NCBI GenBank assembly: GCA_019418625.1 | Contig: DYBL01000039.1 | Coordinates: 1-34,840 of the forward strand | DNA: 34,840 nt | Origin: Clostridiales bacterium | GTDB taxonomy: Bacteria; Bacillota; Clostridia; Oscillospirales; Oscillospiraceae | Direction: 5' to 3' | The notes under the pieces: generated by a model | Seen by the model: the letters and a program-made list of their open reading frames with translations, nothing else | Database searches by the model: none | Told to the model about the DNA's origin: nothing | In this document: positions 6,432-12,358 of the stretch, one piece after another | Layout: each line of letters begins with the position of its first letter | Numbering within the stretch: the first letter of the stretch is position 1 | Made by a program: the position numbers and the translations under genes

Positions 6432-7232
6432 ATGAACGAAAGAAATGATAAACAGCACGAAAGGCATAGACGGGTAAGGAAAAGAAAAACAAACCGACTG
6501 ATTATCCTTATCCTCACCTTTTCCATCATAATTATTGTAATCGCTATTTTGGGGAGCCTACTCCTTAAAGGTTCTGAAGAACATGTAATACTCAATTCGA
6601 CGGATACACAACCGGGTCTAACGCTTGATGATATATCATCGGGAGTTGGGGAAAGCGACAAGCCGCAATCCTCAACTGATGATACAGAATGGAATTTGGT
6701 TTTGGTAAATAAATGGAACCCTATCCCCCAAAATTATGAAATAAACCTTGTCGAAGTTCCCGGCGGCGAAAAAGTTGACGAACGTATTTATGAGCCGCTT
6801 ATGGAAATGCTGGAAGCAGCAAAAGAAGGAAACTGGGATCAGCTTCCTATGGTAGTGTCCGGCTACCGCACACAGGAAAAGCAGCAGCAATTATACGATG
6901 AAAAAATTGCTGAATATAAGCAAGAGGGATATTCAAATGAAGAAGCTGTCGAACAGGCTGAACAATGGGTTGCTGTTCCCGGATATAGCGAACATCAGCT
7001 TGGTATTGCAGTAGACATCAACGGTGCTACTTATGACCTTTATTTTTGGCTTCAAGAAAACAGTTATAAATATGGCTTCATCTTCCGCTATCCCGGTGCC
7101 AAAACCGATATTACCGGTACAGCCGAGGAAGTATGGCATTACCGATATGTTGGAGTAGAAGCGGCAACCGAAATGTACGAACAGGGGCTTTGCTTAGAAG
7201 AATATCTTGATAGAGTAGAAAATAATCATTAA
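6432..7232 (+). CDS. vanY: VanY-type D,D-carboxypeptidase, membrane-anchored
   Basis: The 266-residue protein has a basic N-terminus, one membrane helix (about 23-46) and an extracellular M15-family peptidase domain. Catalytic motifs are present: SGYRTQEKQQ (143-152), the zinc-binding SEHQLGIAVD (S186, H188, D195) and EVWHYRY (E233, H236). It should cleave the terminal D-Ala from peptidoglycan precursors. It has its own ribosome binding site (AGGAAAGGA, about 6411-6419) and lies downstream of the VanR-like operator and a terminator hairpin. VanY alone gives little or no glycopeptide resistance; without a ligase and VanX it is more plausibly cell-wall remodelling cargo. Confidence 0.88.
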   Translation: MNERNDKQHERHRRVRKRKTNRLIILILTFSIIIIVIAILGSLLLKGSEEHVILNSTDTQPGLTLDDISSGVGESDKPQSSTDDTEWNLVLVNKWNPIPQNYEINLVEVPGGEKVDERIYEPLMEMLEAAKEGNWDQLPMVVSGYRTQEKQQQLYDEKIAEYKQEGYSNEEAVEQAEQWVAVPGYSEHQLGIAVDINGATYDLYFWLQENSYKYGFIFRYPGAKTDITGTAEEVWHYRYVGVEAATEMYEQGLCLEEYLDRVENNH

Positions 7233-7299
7233 GCTGCCGGACGACGGCAAAAGAAAAAAAGCCGTCGTGCAGCAGCCCTATTAACACGCCTAATGGAAA

Positions 7300-7333
7300 C
7301 GACGGCTTTGAAAAATCGAAGCCGCCGTTTTTT
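7300..7333 (+). terminator. Rho-independent terminator of vanY
   Basis: CGACGGCTT and AAGCCGCCG pair with one wobble around the intervening TGAAAAATCG segment and are followed by TTTTTT. Confidence 0.7.
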
Positions 7334-7437
7334 GTGCCCTTTACAAACAAATGACGACTTATAGGATTGCGGCGGTATCTTGGAGGTATCGCCGTGTTTC
7401 TACTCTTGCGACATAAATCGACATATTTTAGCTTATC

Positions 7438-7462
7438 AAAAAAAGCCCTTGCGTTGCAAGGG
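7438..7462 (-). terminator. Orphan minus-strand terminator
   Basis: CCCTTGC (7446-7452), GTT, GCAAGGG (7456-7462) is a perfect 7-bp hairpin. The run of seven A before it becomes a T tract on the minus strand. No minus-strand gene lies to its right within the element, so it looks like a leftover. Confidence 0.6.
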
Positions 7463-7520
7463 GATATTCCGGCTATGAATATGAACTGTCAATACATATA
7501 GTTACTGCTTACATTTCCTT

Positions 7521-7563
7521 TGCACCCGTCTGCGTCTTGCGGACGGGTGCATTTTGCTTTTTT
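7521..7563 (+). terminator. Strong terminator/attenuator upstream of the sigma factor
   Basis: TGCACCCGTCTGC (7521-7533) and GCGGACGGGTGCA (7539-7551) form a 13-bp stem with one wobble, followed by TTTTGCTTTTTT. No gene is seen between this and the vanY terminator, so it probably ends a short leader transcript. Confidence 0.7.
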
Positions 7564-7677
7564 CAAAAGTTTTTTCAAAAACTTTGCTTTTCCATTTGGC
7601 ATAGACACGGCACGTCCGTGGAAGGCAGCCGAAAGGGGATAAATAACCCGCCCCCGGGGACGAGAGGGGGTGAGAAC

Positions 7678-8118
7678 ATGGATTACCCTGCTCGGTTTGA
7701 ATGGCAAACAAGATGTGAGTTTAATGCGTACTGCAAGCGCACGTTACGCAATGAACTGATCGACGCTTGCCGGGAACGCAAAAGCCGCAAGCGGCACGAA
7801 GTGAGCTTTGCAGACCTTACCCCGCACGAAGAAAAGCAGCTTTATACCGTTGACAGATATTTTGTCAACGAGGACGAAGAAGCCTTTTGCGCGGGTGGCT
7901 TAAAGATCACCGCGAAACTGCTTGCCGAAGCTCTGCACTCCCTGCCGGACGAAAAACGTCAAGCCGTACTGCTGTACTACTTTTTTGACATGACAGATGT
8001 TGAGATCGCGGAGCTGATGAAAGTACCCCGCAGCACAGTACAGTACCGCCGGACAAGCTCTTTTGAACTGCTAAAACGATACTTGGAGGAACGCGCCGAT
8101 GAATGGGACGAATTGTAA
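7678..8118 (+). CDS. Element-encoded sigma-70-like factor (Tn916 ORF7 type)
   Basis: The 146-residue protein carries an N-terminal sigma region 2-like part (NAYCKRTLRNELIDACRERK) and a clear region 4 helix-turn-helix at its C-terminus (SLPDEKRQAVLLYYFFDMTD, then VEIAELMKVPRSTVQYR). This is the short sigma factor common to Tn916/CTn-type elements, where it sits upstream of an ORF8-like helix-turn-helix gene and the recombination module. GAGGGGGTGAGAAC decides for the start at 7678; a longer frame runs back through the terminator. It overlaps the next gene by 20 bases, as usual for the pair. It would be expected to drive the excision or transfer genes, most of which are missing here. Confidence 0.85.
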   Translation: MDYPARFEWQTRCEFNAYCKRTLRNELIDACRERKSRKRHEVSFADLTPHEEKQLYTVDRYFVNEDEEAFCAGGLKITAKLLAEALHSLPDEKRQAVLLYYFFDMTDVEIAELMKVPRSTVQYRRTSSFELLKRYLEERADEWDEL

Positions 8119-8269
8119 CACCGACGAGCGCGGCTTATTGCCCTACCCGGTCATTTTAGCCGCGACAAAGGGCGACCCGGAAGCCATGAACATTGTCATG
8201 CAGCACTACCAAAGCTACATATTAGGCGCATCTTCTCCGCCGGGGAAATTTTTTGAAAAAACGGCTTGA
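8099..8269 (+). pseudogene. Truncated Tn916 ORF8-like helix-turn-helix protein
   Basis: The first 41 residues (including LLPYPVILAATKGDPEAMNI and the HYQSYI segment) match the start of the small helix-turn-helix protein that follows the ORF7-type sigma factor. From memory, intact members continue with a segment like ARLSMRKLYDE and end at about 60-85 residues. Here the frame switches after YQSYI to LGASSPPGKFFEKTA and stops at 8269, inside the -35 box of the iron-locus promoter. The point of change, about 8221, is therefore the element-chromosome breakpoint. Confidence 0.75.
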
Positions 8270-8294
8270 CAGAGAGAGGAATACATGCTATATT
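8266..8294 (+). promoter_or_regulatory. Promoter of flavodoxin transcription unit
   Basis: TTGACA (8266-8271), a 17-base spacer and TATATT (8289-8294) form a near-consensus sigma-A promoter. An AT dyad, TTTTTTGAAAAAA, lies just upstream (about 8250-8262). The operator dyad at 8304-8319 lies over the expected start of transcription. Confidence 0.8.
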
Positions 8295-8303
8295 ATGCGC
8301 ATG

Positions 8304-8319
8304 GTTAGTTAAAACTAAC
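8304..8319. promoter_or_regulatory. Iron-locus operator, site 1 (GTTAG-N6-CTAAC)
   Basis: GTTAGTTAAAACTAAC is a near-perfect 16-bp dyad covering about +3 to +18 of the flavodoxin promoter, a position where a bound protein would block transcription. It is one of four copies confined to this locus. Confidence 0.75.
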
Positions 8320-8364
8320 TGATGCAGAAAGCGAACGTGAGGTTCGCATTCTTTTGCAAGAATA

Positions 8365-8380
8365 GTTAGCTTAAACTAAC
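8365..8380. promoter_or_regulatory. Iron-locus operator, site 2
   Basis: GTTAGCTTAAACTAAC lies 45 bases after site 1. The two sites flank a hairpin (GCGAAC-GTGAG-GTTCGC, about 8331-8348). Paired sites could bind cooperatively. Confidence 0.7.
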
Positions 8381-8603
8381 TAACGGCGCGGCAGCAGCAC
8401 AGCCGGGGCGGGAGACCGGTCCCGAGCGGAAAATCAACACCTCTCATTGGGAAGCACAGTCAAAAGGGCGGCGCTCCGGGGCTTTGTCTGATCCCCTCGG
8501 AACGCGGGCGGCTCCGCATGATCCTCACGGAGCCGCCCCACAGACGCCCGATGCCGCGAACGACCTCCCGCCGAAAGCGGCGGACAGAAAGGAAGAAACC
8601 TGC

Positions 8604-9035
8604 ATGAATCAAATCGCCATTGTTTATTGGAGCGGTACCGGCAACACGGAGACCATGGCCCAGTGCATTGCCGAGGGCGTGAAAGAGGCCGGCGGCCAGG
8701 CACAGCTGCTTGGTCCGGGAGAGTTTTCCGCCGATCGTTTTTCAGACTTTTCCGCCGTGGCGTTCGGCTGCTCCGCCATGGGCGCCGAACAGCTGGAAGA
8801 AGCGGAGTTCGAGCCCATGTTCTCCTCTGTGGAGGGGGCGCTGGGCGGCAAGAAGATCGCACTGTTCGGCTCCTATGGCTGGGGCGACGGCCAGTGGATG
8901 CGGGACTGGTGCGCCCGCTGCGAAGACGCCGGCGCCAATCTTTTTGAAGAAGAGGGCCTGATCGCCCACGAGGCACCCGATGCCCAGGGCCAGGAGGCCT
9001 GCCGGGAGCTTGGCCGACGGCTGGCTGTCTGGTAA
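8604..9035 (+). CDS. Short-chain flavodoxin
   Basis: The 143-residue protein starts with the flavodoxin strand and phosphate loop IAIVYWSGTGNTETMA (FMN phosphate binding). The later loops GCSAMGAEQLEE and FGSYGWGDGQWM supply the aromatic residues that stack on the flavin. Flavodoxins replace ferredoxin as electron carriers when iron is short. Its place next to feoAB and the shared operator fit an iron-sparing response. AAAGGAAG precedes the chosen ATG; the frame is open further upstream, but that part runs through the leader hairpins and lacks family similarity. Confidence 0.9.
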   Translation: MNQIAIVYWSGTGNTETMAQCIAEGVKEAGGQAQLLGPGEFSADRFSDFSAVAFGCSAMGAEQLEEAEFEPMFSSVEGALGGKKIALFGSYGWGDGQWMRDWCARCEDAGANLFEEEGLIAHEAPDAQGQEACRELGRRLAVW

Positions 9036-9097
9036 TTTTGCTCATCCGTACGGCTGCGCTGTACTGGTTTGATACTTATCTCCTTTTTCCCCTCATC

Positions 9098-9127
9098 TGC
9101 CCCCGCACGGGTCTCCGTGCGGGGGCA
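9098..9127. terminator. Perfect 13-bp hairpin, probable flavodoxin transcript end
   Basis: TGCCCCCGCACGG and CCGTGCGGGGGCA pair fully around GTCT. No T tract follows, so it may act as an RNA-stabilising 3' end or a weak terminator. Confidence 0.45.
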
Positions 9128-9244
9128 ACTCCTGTGCTTTACAGTTGATTTGGTTTAAAGGGCGAAAAAGATGGGGAGTTTTCATTTGGAATTGGATGAT
9201 TTCGCCAAAGTGCGCTGTGAATGAAAAAAATGGAAGACTGCCGC

Positions 9245-9273
9245 TTGACAGATGGAGTTAGTGATGGTAAACT
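9245..9273 (+). promoter_or_regulatory. Promoter of feoA-feoA-feoB operon
   Basis: TTGACA (9245-9250), a 17-base spacer and TAAACT (9268-9273) are followed by the operator dyad 14 bases downstream. Confidence 0.75.
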
Positions 9274-9287
9274 CAAGCTGCAATTGA

Positions 9288-9303
9288 GTTAGAAATAACT
9301 AAC
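9288..9303. promoter_or_regulatory. Iron-locus operator, site 3
   Basis: GTTAGAAATAACTAAC sits just downstream of the feoA -10 box, in the same repressing geometry as site 1. Confidence 0.75.
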
Positions 9304-9354
9304 CATACGATGTGTACCCGAGCGGGGATAGCAGACACAAAGGGGAGGACGGAA

Positions 9355-9567
9355 ATGATGCCGCTGACGATGGCAAAGACCGGGGAGCCGGTCACGATCC
9401 GAAAGATCACCGGAAAGGACGAGGTGCGGCTGCATCTGGCAGAGCTGGGCTTTGTGGTGGACAGTGAGGTGACCGTGGTGACGGAGATCGCCGGAAACCT
9501 GATCGTACAGGTGCGGGGCAGCCGGGTGGCGCTGAACGAGGCCATGGCCAACCGCATTATGATTTAA
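9355..9567 (+). CDS. feoA: FeoA domain protein (first copy)
   Basis: The 70-residue protein has the SH3-like FeoA fold signature: MAKTGEPVTIRKITG, then LAELGFVVDSEVTVVTE, then NLIVQVRGSRVALNEAMANR. FeoA assists FeoB in ferrous iron uptake at the cytoplasmic face. AGGGGAGGAC (9341-9350) supports the start at 9355 (a second ATG follows at 9358); an earlier ATG at 9310 lies too near the operator and has no ribosome binding site. It is followed 13 bases later by a second FeoA, so the two are a tandem pair that has diverged strongly. Confidence 0.9.
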   Translation: MMPLTMAKTGEPVTIRKITGKDEVRLHLAELGFVVDSEVTVVTEIAGNLIVQVRGSRVALNEAMANRIMI

Positions 9568-9580
9568 GGAGGAGAACGGA

Positions 9581-9802
9581 ATGAAAACACTCAAGGATGC
9601 AAAGGTAGGCCAGACGGTCACCGTGGCAAAGCTGCACGGGGAGGGCCCGGTGAAGCGCCGGATCATGGACATGGGCATCACCAAGGGCGTGGAGATCTTC
9701 GTGCGCAAGGTGGCGCCGCTGGGCGATCCCATGGAGCTGAATGTACGGGGGTATGAGCTCAGCGTCCGCAAGGGCGACGCGGAGATGATCGAGGTCCTTT
9801 GA
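9581..9802 (+). CDS. feoA: FeoA domain protein (second copy)
   Basis: The 73-residue protein begins MKTLKDAKVGQTVTVAKLHG and contains KRRIMDMGITKGVEIFVRKV and the closing strand LNVRGYELSVRKGDAEMIEV, all typical of FeoA. It is closer to the canonical FeoA pattern than the first copy. AAGGAGG lies in the short gap from the preceding gene. Two separate FeoA proteins before FeoB are common in Clostridia and may form a mixed complex on FeoB; that is inference. Confidence 0.92.
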   Translation: MKTLKDAKVGQTVTVAKLHGEGPVKRRIMDMGITKGVEIFVRKVAPLGDPMELNVRGYELSVRKGDAEMIEVL

Positions 9803-9836
9803 GACGCGGCACAGGCCGCTTTTATTTGATACATGA

Positions 9837-9852
9837 GTTAGTTTATACTAAC
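9837..9852. promoter_or_regulatory. Iron-locus operator, site 4, before feoB
   Basis: GTTAGTTTATACTAAC lies between feoA2 and feoB. It contains TATACT (9844-9849), a possible -10 with a poor -35, so a weak internal promoter may be repressed here, or the site may act as a roadblock. Confidence 0.65.
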
Positions 9853-9874
9853 AATTTTCTGGAAGGAGAAAACC

Positions 9875-12106
9875 ATGGAAACGAAGATCGCATTGGCGGG
9901 CAATCCCAACTGCGGAAAAACGACGCTTTTCAATCAGCTGACCGGCTCCAACCAGTACGTGGGCAACTGGCCCGGCGTGACGGTGGAAAAGAAGGAGGGC
10001 CGGCTCAAGGGCCATAAGGACGTGGTCATCCAGGACCTGCCGGGCATTTACTCCCTCTCTCCCTACACGCTGGAGGAGGTGGTGTCCCGGAACTATCTGG
10101 TGCGGGAGAAGCCGGACGCCATTTTGGACATCGTGGACGGCACCAACATCGAGCGAAACCTCTACCTGACCACCCAGCTCATTGAGCTGGGACTGCCGGT
10201 GGTGGTGGCGGTGAACATGATCGACCTGGTGCGCCGCAATGGAGACCAGATCGACCTTGCCCGGCTGGGCCAGGCCCTGGGCTGCCAGGTGGTGGAGATG
10301 AGTGCCCTGAAGGGCGAGGGCGGCATGGCCGCGGCGGAAAAGGCCGTGGAAGCGGCCGCCGCCGGCCGGAAGGGGGAACTGCCCCATGTGTTCACCGGCA
10401 GCGTGGAGCACGCCCTTGCCCATATTGAAGAGTCCATTGCGGGACTGGTGGACGAGGCGTATCTGCGCTGGTACGCCATCAAGATCTTCGAGCGGGACGA
10501 GAAGGTGCTGGAGGAGCTGAAGCTCACCGACGAGCTGGCGGCGCATCTGGAAGCCCACATTGCCGACTGCGAGACGGAGCTGGATGACGATGCCGAGAGC
10601 ATCATCACCAACCAGCGCTATGCCTACATCAGCGGCGTGGTGGGCAAGGCCGTGCGGAAAAAGGCGGCGGCCCACAGCCTCTCTGTCTCCGACAAGATCG
10701 ACCGGGTGGTCACCAACCGGCTGCTGGCCCTGCCCATTTTCGCGGGCGTCATGTTCTTGATCTACGCCATCGCCATGGGGAGCTTTGCCATCGAGACGGA
10801 CCGCTTTACCATCCCCATCTCCATCGGTACCGCCGCCACGGACTTTACCAACGACGTGATCTTCGGCGAGTGGGTGCCGGGTCTGTTCCACAGCCTGCTC
10901 ACAGGCCTTGGCGTAGCCGAGGGCACGTGGATGTACGGCCTCATTCAGGACGGCATCGTGGCAGGCGTGGGCGCCGTGCTGGGCTTCGTGCCCCAGATGC
11001 TGGTGCTGTTTTTGCTGCTGGCCGTGCTGGAGGACGTGGGCTACATGGCCCGTGTCGCCTTCATCATGGACCGGATCTTCCGGCGCTTCGGCCTCAGCGG
11101 CAAGAGCTTCATCCCCATGCTGGTGGCCACTGGATGCGGCGTGCCGGGCATCATGGCCTCCCGCACCATCGAGCAGGACCGGGACCGGAAGATGACCATC
11201 ATGACCACCGGCTTCATCCCCTGCGGCGCCAAGATGCCCATCATCGGCCTGTTTGCCGGTGCCCTGTTCGGCTCTTCCGCCTGGGTGGCCACCTCCGCCT
11301 ACTTCATCGGTGTGGCAGCGGTCATCGTCTCCGGCATCATGCTCAAGAAGTTCAAGGCTTTTGCCGGGGAGCCTGCGCCCTTCGTCATGGAGCTGCCCGC
11401 CTATCATGCTCCCGCCGGCAGCAACGTGCTGCGGGCCACCTGGGAGCGTGGCTGGTCTTTCATCAAGCGGGCGGGCACGGTGATCCTGCTTTCCTCCATC
11501 GTGCTGTGGTTCCTCCAGGGCTATGGCTTTGTGGATGGCGTGTTCCAGGCAGTGGAGGACAACAACGACTCCTTGCTGGCTGTTATCGGCAACGCCATCG
11601 CGTGGATCTTCTATCCTCTGGGCTGGACCGGCCAGTGGGCCTGGAAGGCCGCCGTGGCTACGTTCACCGGCCTCATTGCCAAGGAAGAGGTGGTCAACAC
11701 CTTCGGCGTTTTGTACCACTATGCCGGTGAGGTGGACCTGATGGAGGATTCCAGCCCCCTGTGGGCGCTGGTGGCCGCGGATTTCACCGCCCTGAGCGCC
11801 TACTCCTTCATGATCTTCAACCTGCTGTGCGCGCCGTGCTTTGCGGCCATGGGCGCCATCAAGCGGGAGATGAACAACCCCAGGTGGACGGCGGGCGCCA
11901 TCGCCTATATGTGCGGCTTTGCCTACGCGGTGTCCATGATCGTCTACCAGGTGGGCGGCCTCCTTACCGGAGAGGTGTCCTTCGGCCTCCTGCCCGCTGT
12001 GGCGCTGGCGCTGCTGGCGGTCATGGTGTACCTGCTGGTGCGCCGGGGCTATCAGGGTGAGACGGAGCTGCGGCACCTGACGGCGGTGTCCGCGGCCAAG
12101 ATGTGA
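9875..12106 (+). CDS. feoB: Ferrous iron transporter FeoB
   Basis: The 743-residue protein has the full FeoB layout. The N-terminal GTPase shows G1 GNPNCGKTT (residues 9-17), G2 around GVTVEKKEG, G3 DLPG, G4 NMID and G5 SALKGEG. A helical regulatory domain follows (about 160-260), then a polytopic membrane part (about 285-735) with the two gate motifs, VATGCGVPGIMASRTI and GFIPCGAKMPIIG, each with the conserved cysteine, and KEEVVNTFGVLY near the C-terminus. It moves Fe2+ across the inner membrane. AAGGAGAAAACC precedes the ATG. Operator site 4 lies 22 bases upstream. Confidence 0.97.
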   Translation: METKIALAGNPNCGKTTLFNQLTGSNQYVGNWPGVTVEKKEGRLKGHKDVVIQDLPGIYSLSPYTLEEVVSRNYLVREKPDAILDIVDGTNIERNLYLTTQLIELGLPVVVAVNMIDLVRRNGDQIDLARLGQALGCQVVEMSALKGEGGMAAAEKAVEAAAAGRKGELPHVFTGSVEHALAHIEESIAGLVDEAYLRWYAIKIFERDEKVLEELKLTDELAAHLEAHIADCETELDDDAESIITNQRYAYISGVVGKAVRKKAAAHSLSVSDKIDRVVTNRLLALPIFAGVMFLIYAIAMGSFAIETDRFTIPISIGTAATDFTNDVIFGEWVPGLFHSLLTGLGVAEGTWMYGLIQDGIVAGVGAVLGFVPQMLVLFLLLAVLEDVGYMARVAFIMDRIFRRFGLSGKSFIPMLVATGCGVPGIMASRTIEQDRDRKMTIMTTGFIPCGAKMPIIGLFAGALFGSSAWVATSAYFIGVAAVIVSGIMLKKFKAFAGEPAPFVMELPAYHAPAGSNVLRATWERGWSFIKRAGTVILLSSIVLWFLQGYGFVDGVFQAVEDNNDSLLAVIGNAIAWIFYPLGWTGQWAWKAAVATFTGLIAKEEVVNTFGVLYHYAGEVDLMEDSSPLWALVAADFTALSAYSFMIFNLLCAPCFAAMGAIKREMNNPRWTAGAIAYMCGFAYAVSMIVYQVGGLLTGEVSFGLLPAVALALLAVMVYLLVRRGYQGETELRHLTAVSAAKM

Positions 12107-12122
12107 CGGAAAGGAGCGTTCT

Positions 12123-12275
12123 ATGCCTCAGATGCTGGGCCAGGCCCTGGTGGGACTGATCCTTATAGGCGTGGTGGCCCTGGCGGTGCGGTCGGTGTGG
12201 AAAAGCCGCAAGGCCGGCGGGCACTGCTCGGGAGACTGCAGCCGCTGCGGCGGCGGATGCCATCACGGAAAATGA
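12123..12275 (+). CDS. FeoB-associated Cys-rich membrane protein
   Basis: A 50-residue peptide with one membrane helix (about residues 5-23, QALVGLILIGVVALAVR) and a C-terminal cysteine/histidine cluster (HCSGDCSRCGGGCHHGK). This is the small FeoB-associated family (PF12669 type), which ends many feo operons in Firmicutes and probably helps metal handling or complex stability. GAAAGGAG precedes the start, 16 bases after feoB. A perfect terminator follows four bases after the stop. Confidence 0.9.
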   Translation: MPQMLGQALVGLILIGVVALAVRSVWKSRKAGGHCSGDCSRCGGGCHHGK

Positions 12276-12278
12276 ACC

Positions 12279-12318
12279 AAAGAGGGCGGAGACACACAGT
12301 GTCTCCGCCCTCTTTTAT
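12279..12318 (+). terminator. Terminator of the feo operon
   Basis: AAAGAGGGCGGAGACAC and GTGTCTCCGCCCTCTTT pair perfectly around ACA, ending in a short T run. Confidence 0.9.
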
Positions 12319-12352
12319 AAAAAATCCCCGCCCGGCTTGGCCCGGACGGGGA
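12318..12352 (-). terminator. Terminator of serC
   Basis: On the minus strand TCCCCG-T-CCGG and CCGG-C-CGGGGA pair with one mismatch, followed by TTTTTTAT. It lies back-to-back with the feo terminator. Confidence 0.8.
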
Positions 12353-12358
12353 AAGTGG

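Larger units (their letters stand above)
7233..7677. other. Long intergenic region between vanY and the sigma factor gene
   Basis: No coding frame is convincing here. In order it holds an imperfect hairpin ACGACGGC/GCCGTCGT (7240-7268) just after vanY, the vanY terminator (7300-7333), a short direct repeat CGACATA-AAT-CGACATA (about 7410-7426), a minus-strand terminator (7438-7462), a strong plus-strand terminator (7521-7563) and an AT dyad AAAGTTTTT-TC-AAAAACTTT (7566-7585). The density of terminators without genes between them suggests lost genes or an attenuated leader for the sigma factor. Confidence 0.6.
1..8221. mobile_element. Rearranged integrative/mobilizable element remnant
   Basis: This stretch groups genes typical of Firmicutes integrative elements: a large serine recombinase, an initiator-like protein, relaxase plus MobC, an XRE repressor facing an excisionase-like protein, a Van-type cargo block, and the ORF7/ORF8 pair of Tn916-like elements. 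Base composition is clearly lower in GC than the DNA from about 8380 onward. The element is not intact: the relaxase has lost its C-terminal half, the ORF8-like gene is cut, and no complete integrase, coupling protein or type IV secretion gene is present. The left end lies outside the window. The right edge is put at about 8221, where homology to the ORF8 family stops. No direct repeat marking an att site was recognised. Confidence 0.8.
8270..8603 (+). other. Long leader region upstream of flavodoxin
   Basis: The expected transcript has about 300 bases before the flavodoxin start. It contains operator sites 1 and 2, the hairpin between them, a perfect 11-bp hairpin GGGCGGCTCCG/CGGAGCCGCCC (8506-8516 and 8528-8538, 11-base loop) and a 6-bp hairpin CCGCCG-AAAG-CGGCGG (8568-8583) ending just before the ribosome binding site. 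There is no T tract, so these are not simple terminators, and no riboswitch family I know fits. Confidence 0.55.
9036..9354. other. Intergenic region between flavodoxin and feoA
   Basis: It contains a 13-bp perfect hairpin (9098-9127), a promoter (9245-9273), a 7-bp hairpin AACTCAA/TTGAGTT (9270-9290) and operator site 3 (9288-9303). No coding frame is supported. Confidence 0.7.

Noticed and set aside
8518..8607. 29-codon Arg-rich frame overlapping the flavodoxin start by ATGA
   Set aside because: Its ATG lies in the loop of the 11-bp hairpin with no ribosome binding site, and the composition reflects GC-rich leader DNA. It could only be revived by ribosome profiling.
9098..9127. Perfect 13-bp hairpin as a certain Rho-independent terminator
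   Set aside because: No T tract follows on either strand, so it is reported only with low confidence.
9848..12076. Very long open frame antisense to feoB (742 codons)
   Set aside because: It is rich in His/Gly/Gln low-complexity sequence and mirrors the GC-rich third positions of feoB. The sense frame has all FeoB motifs.
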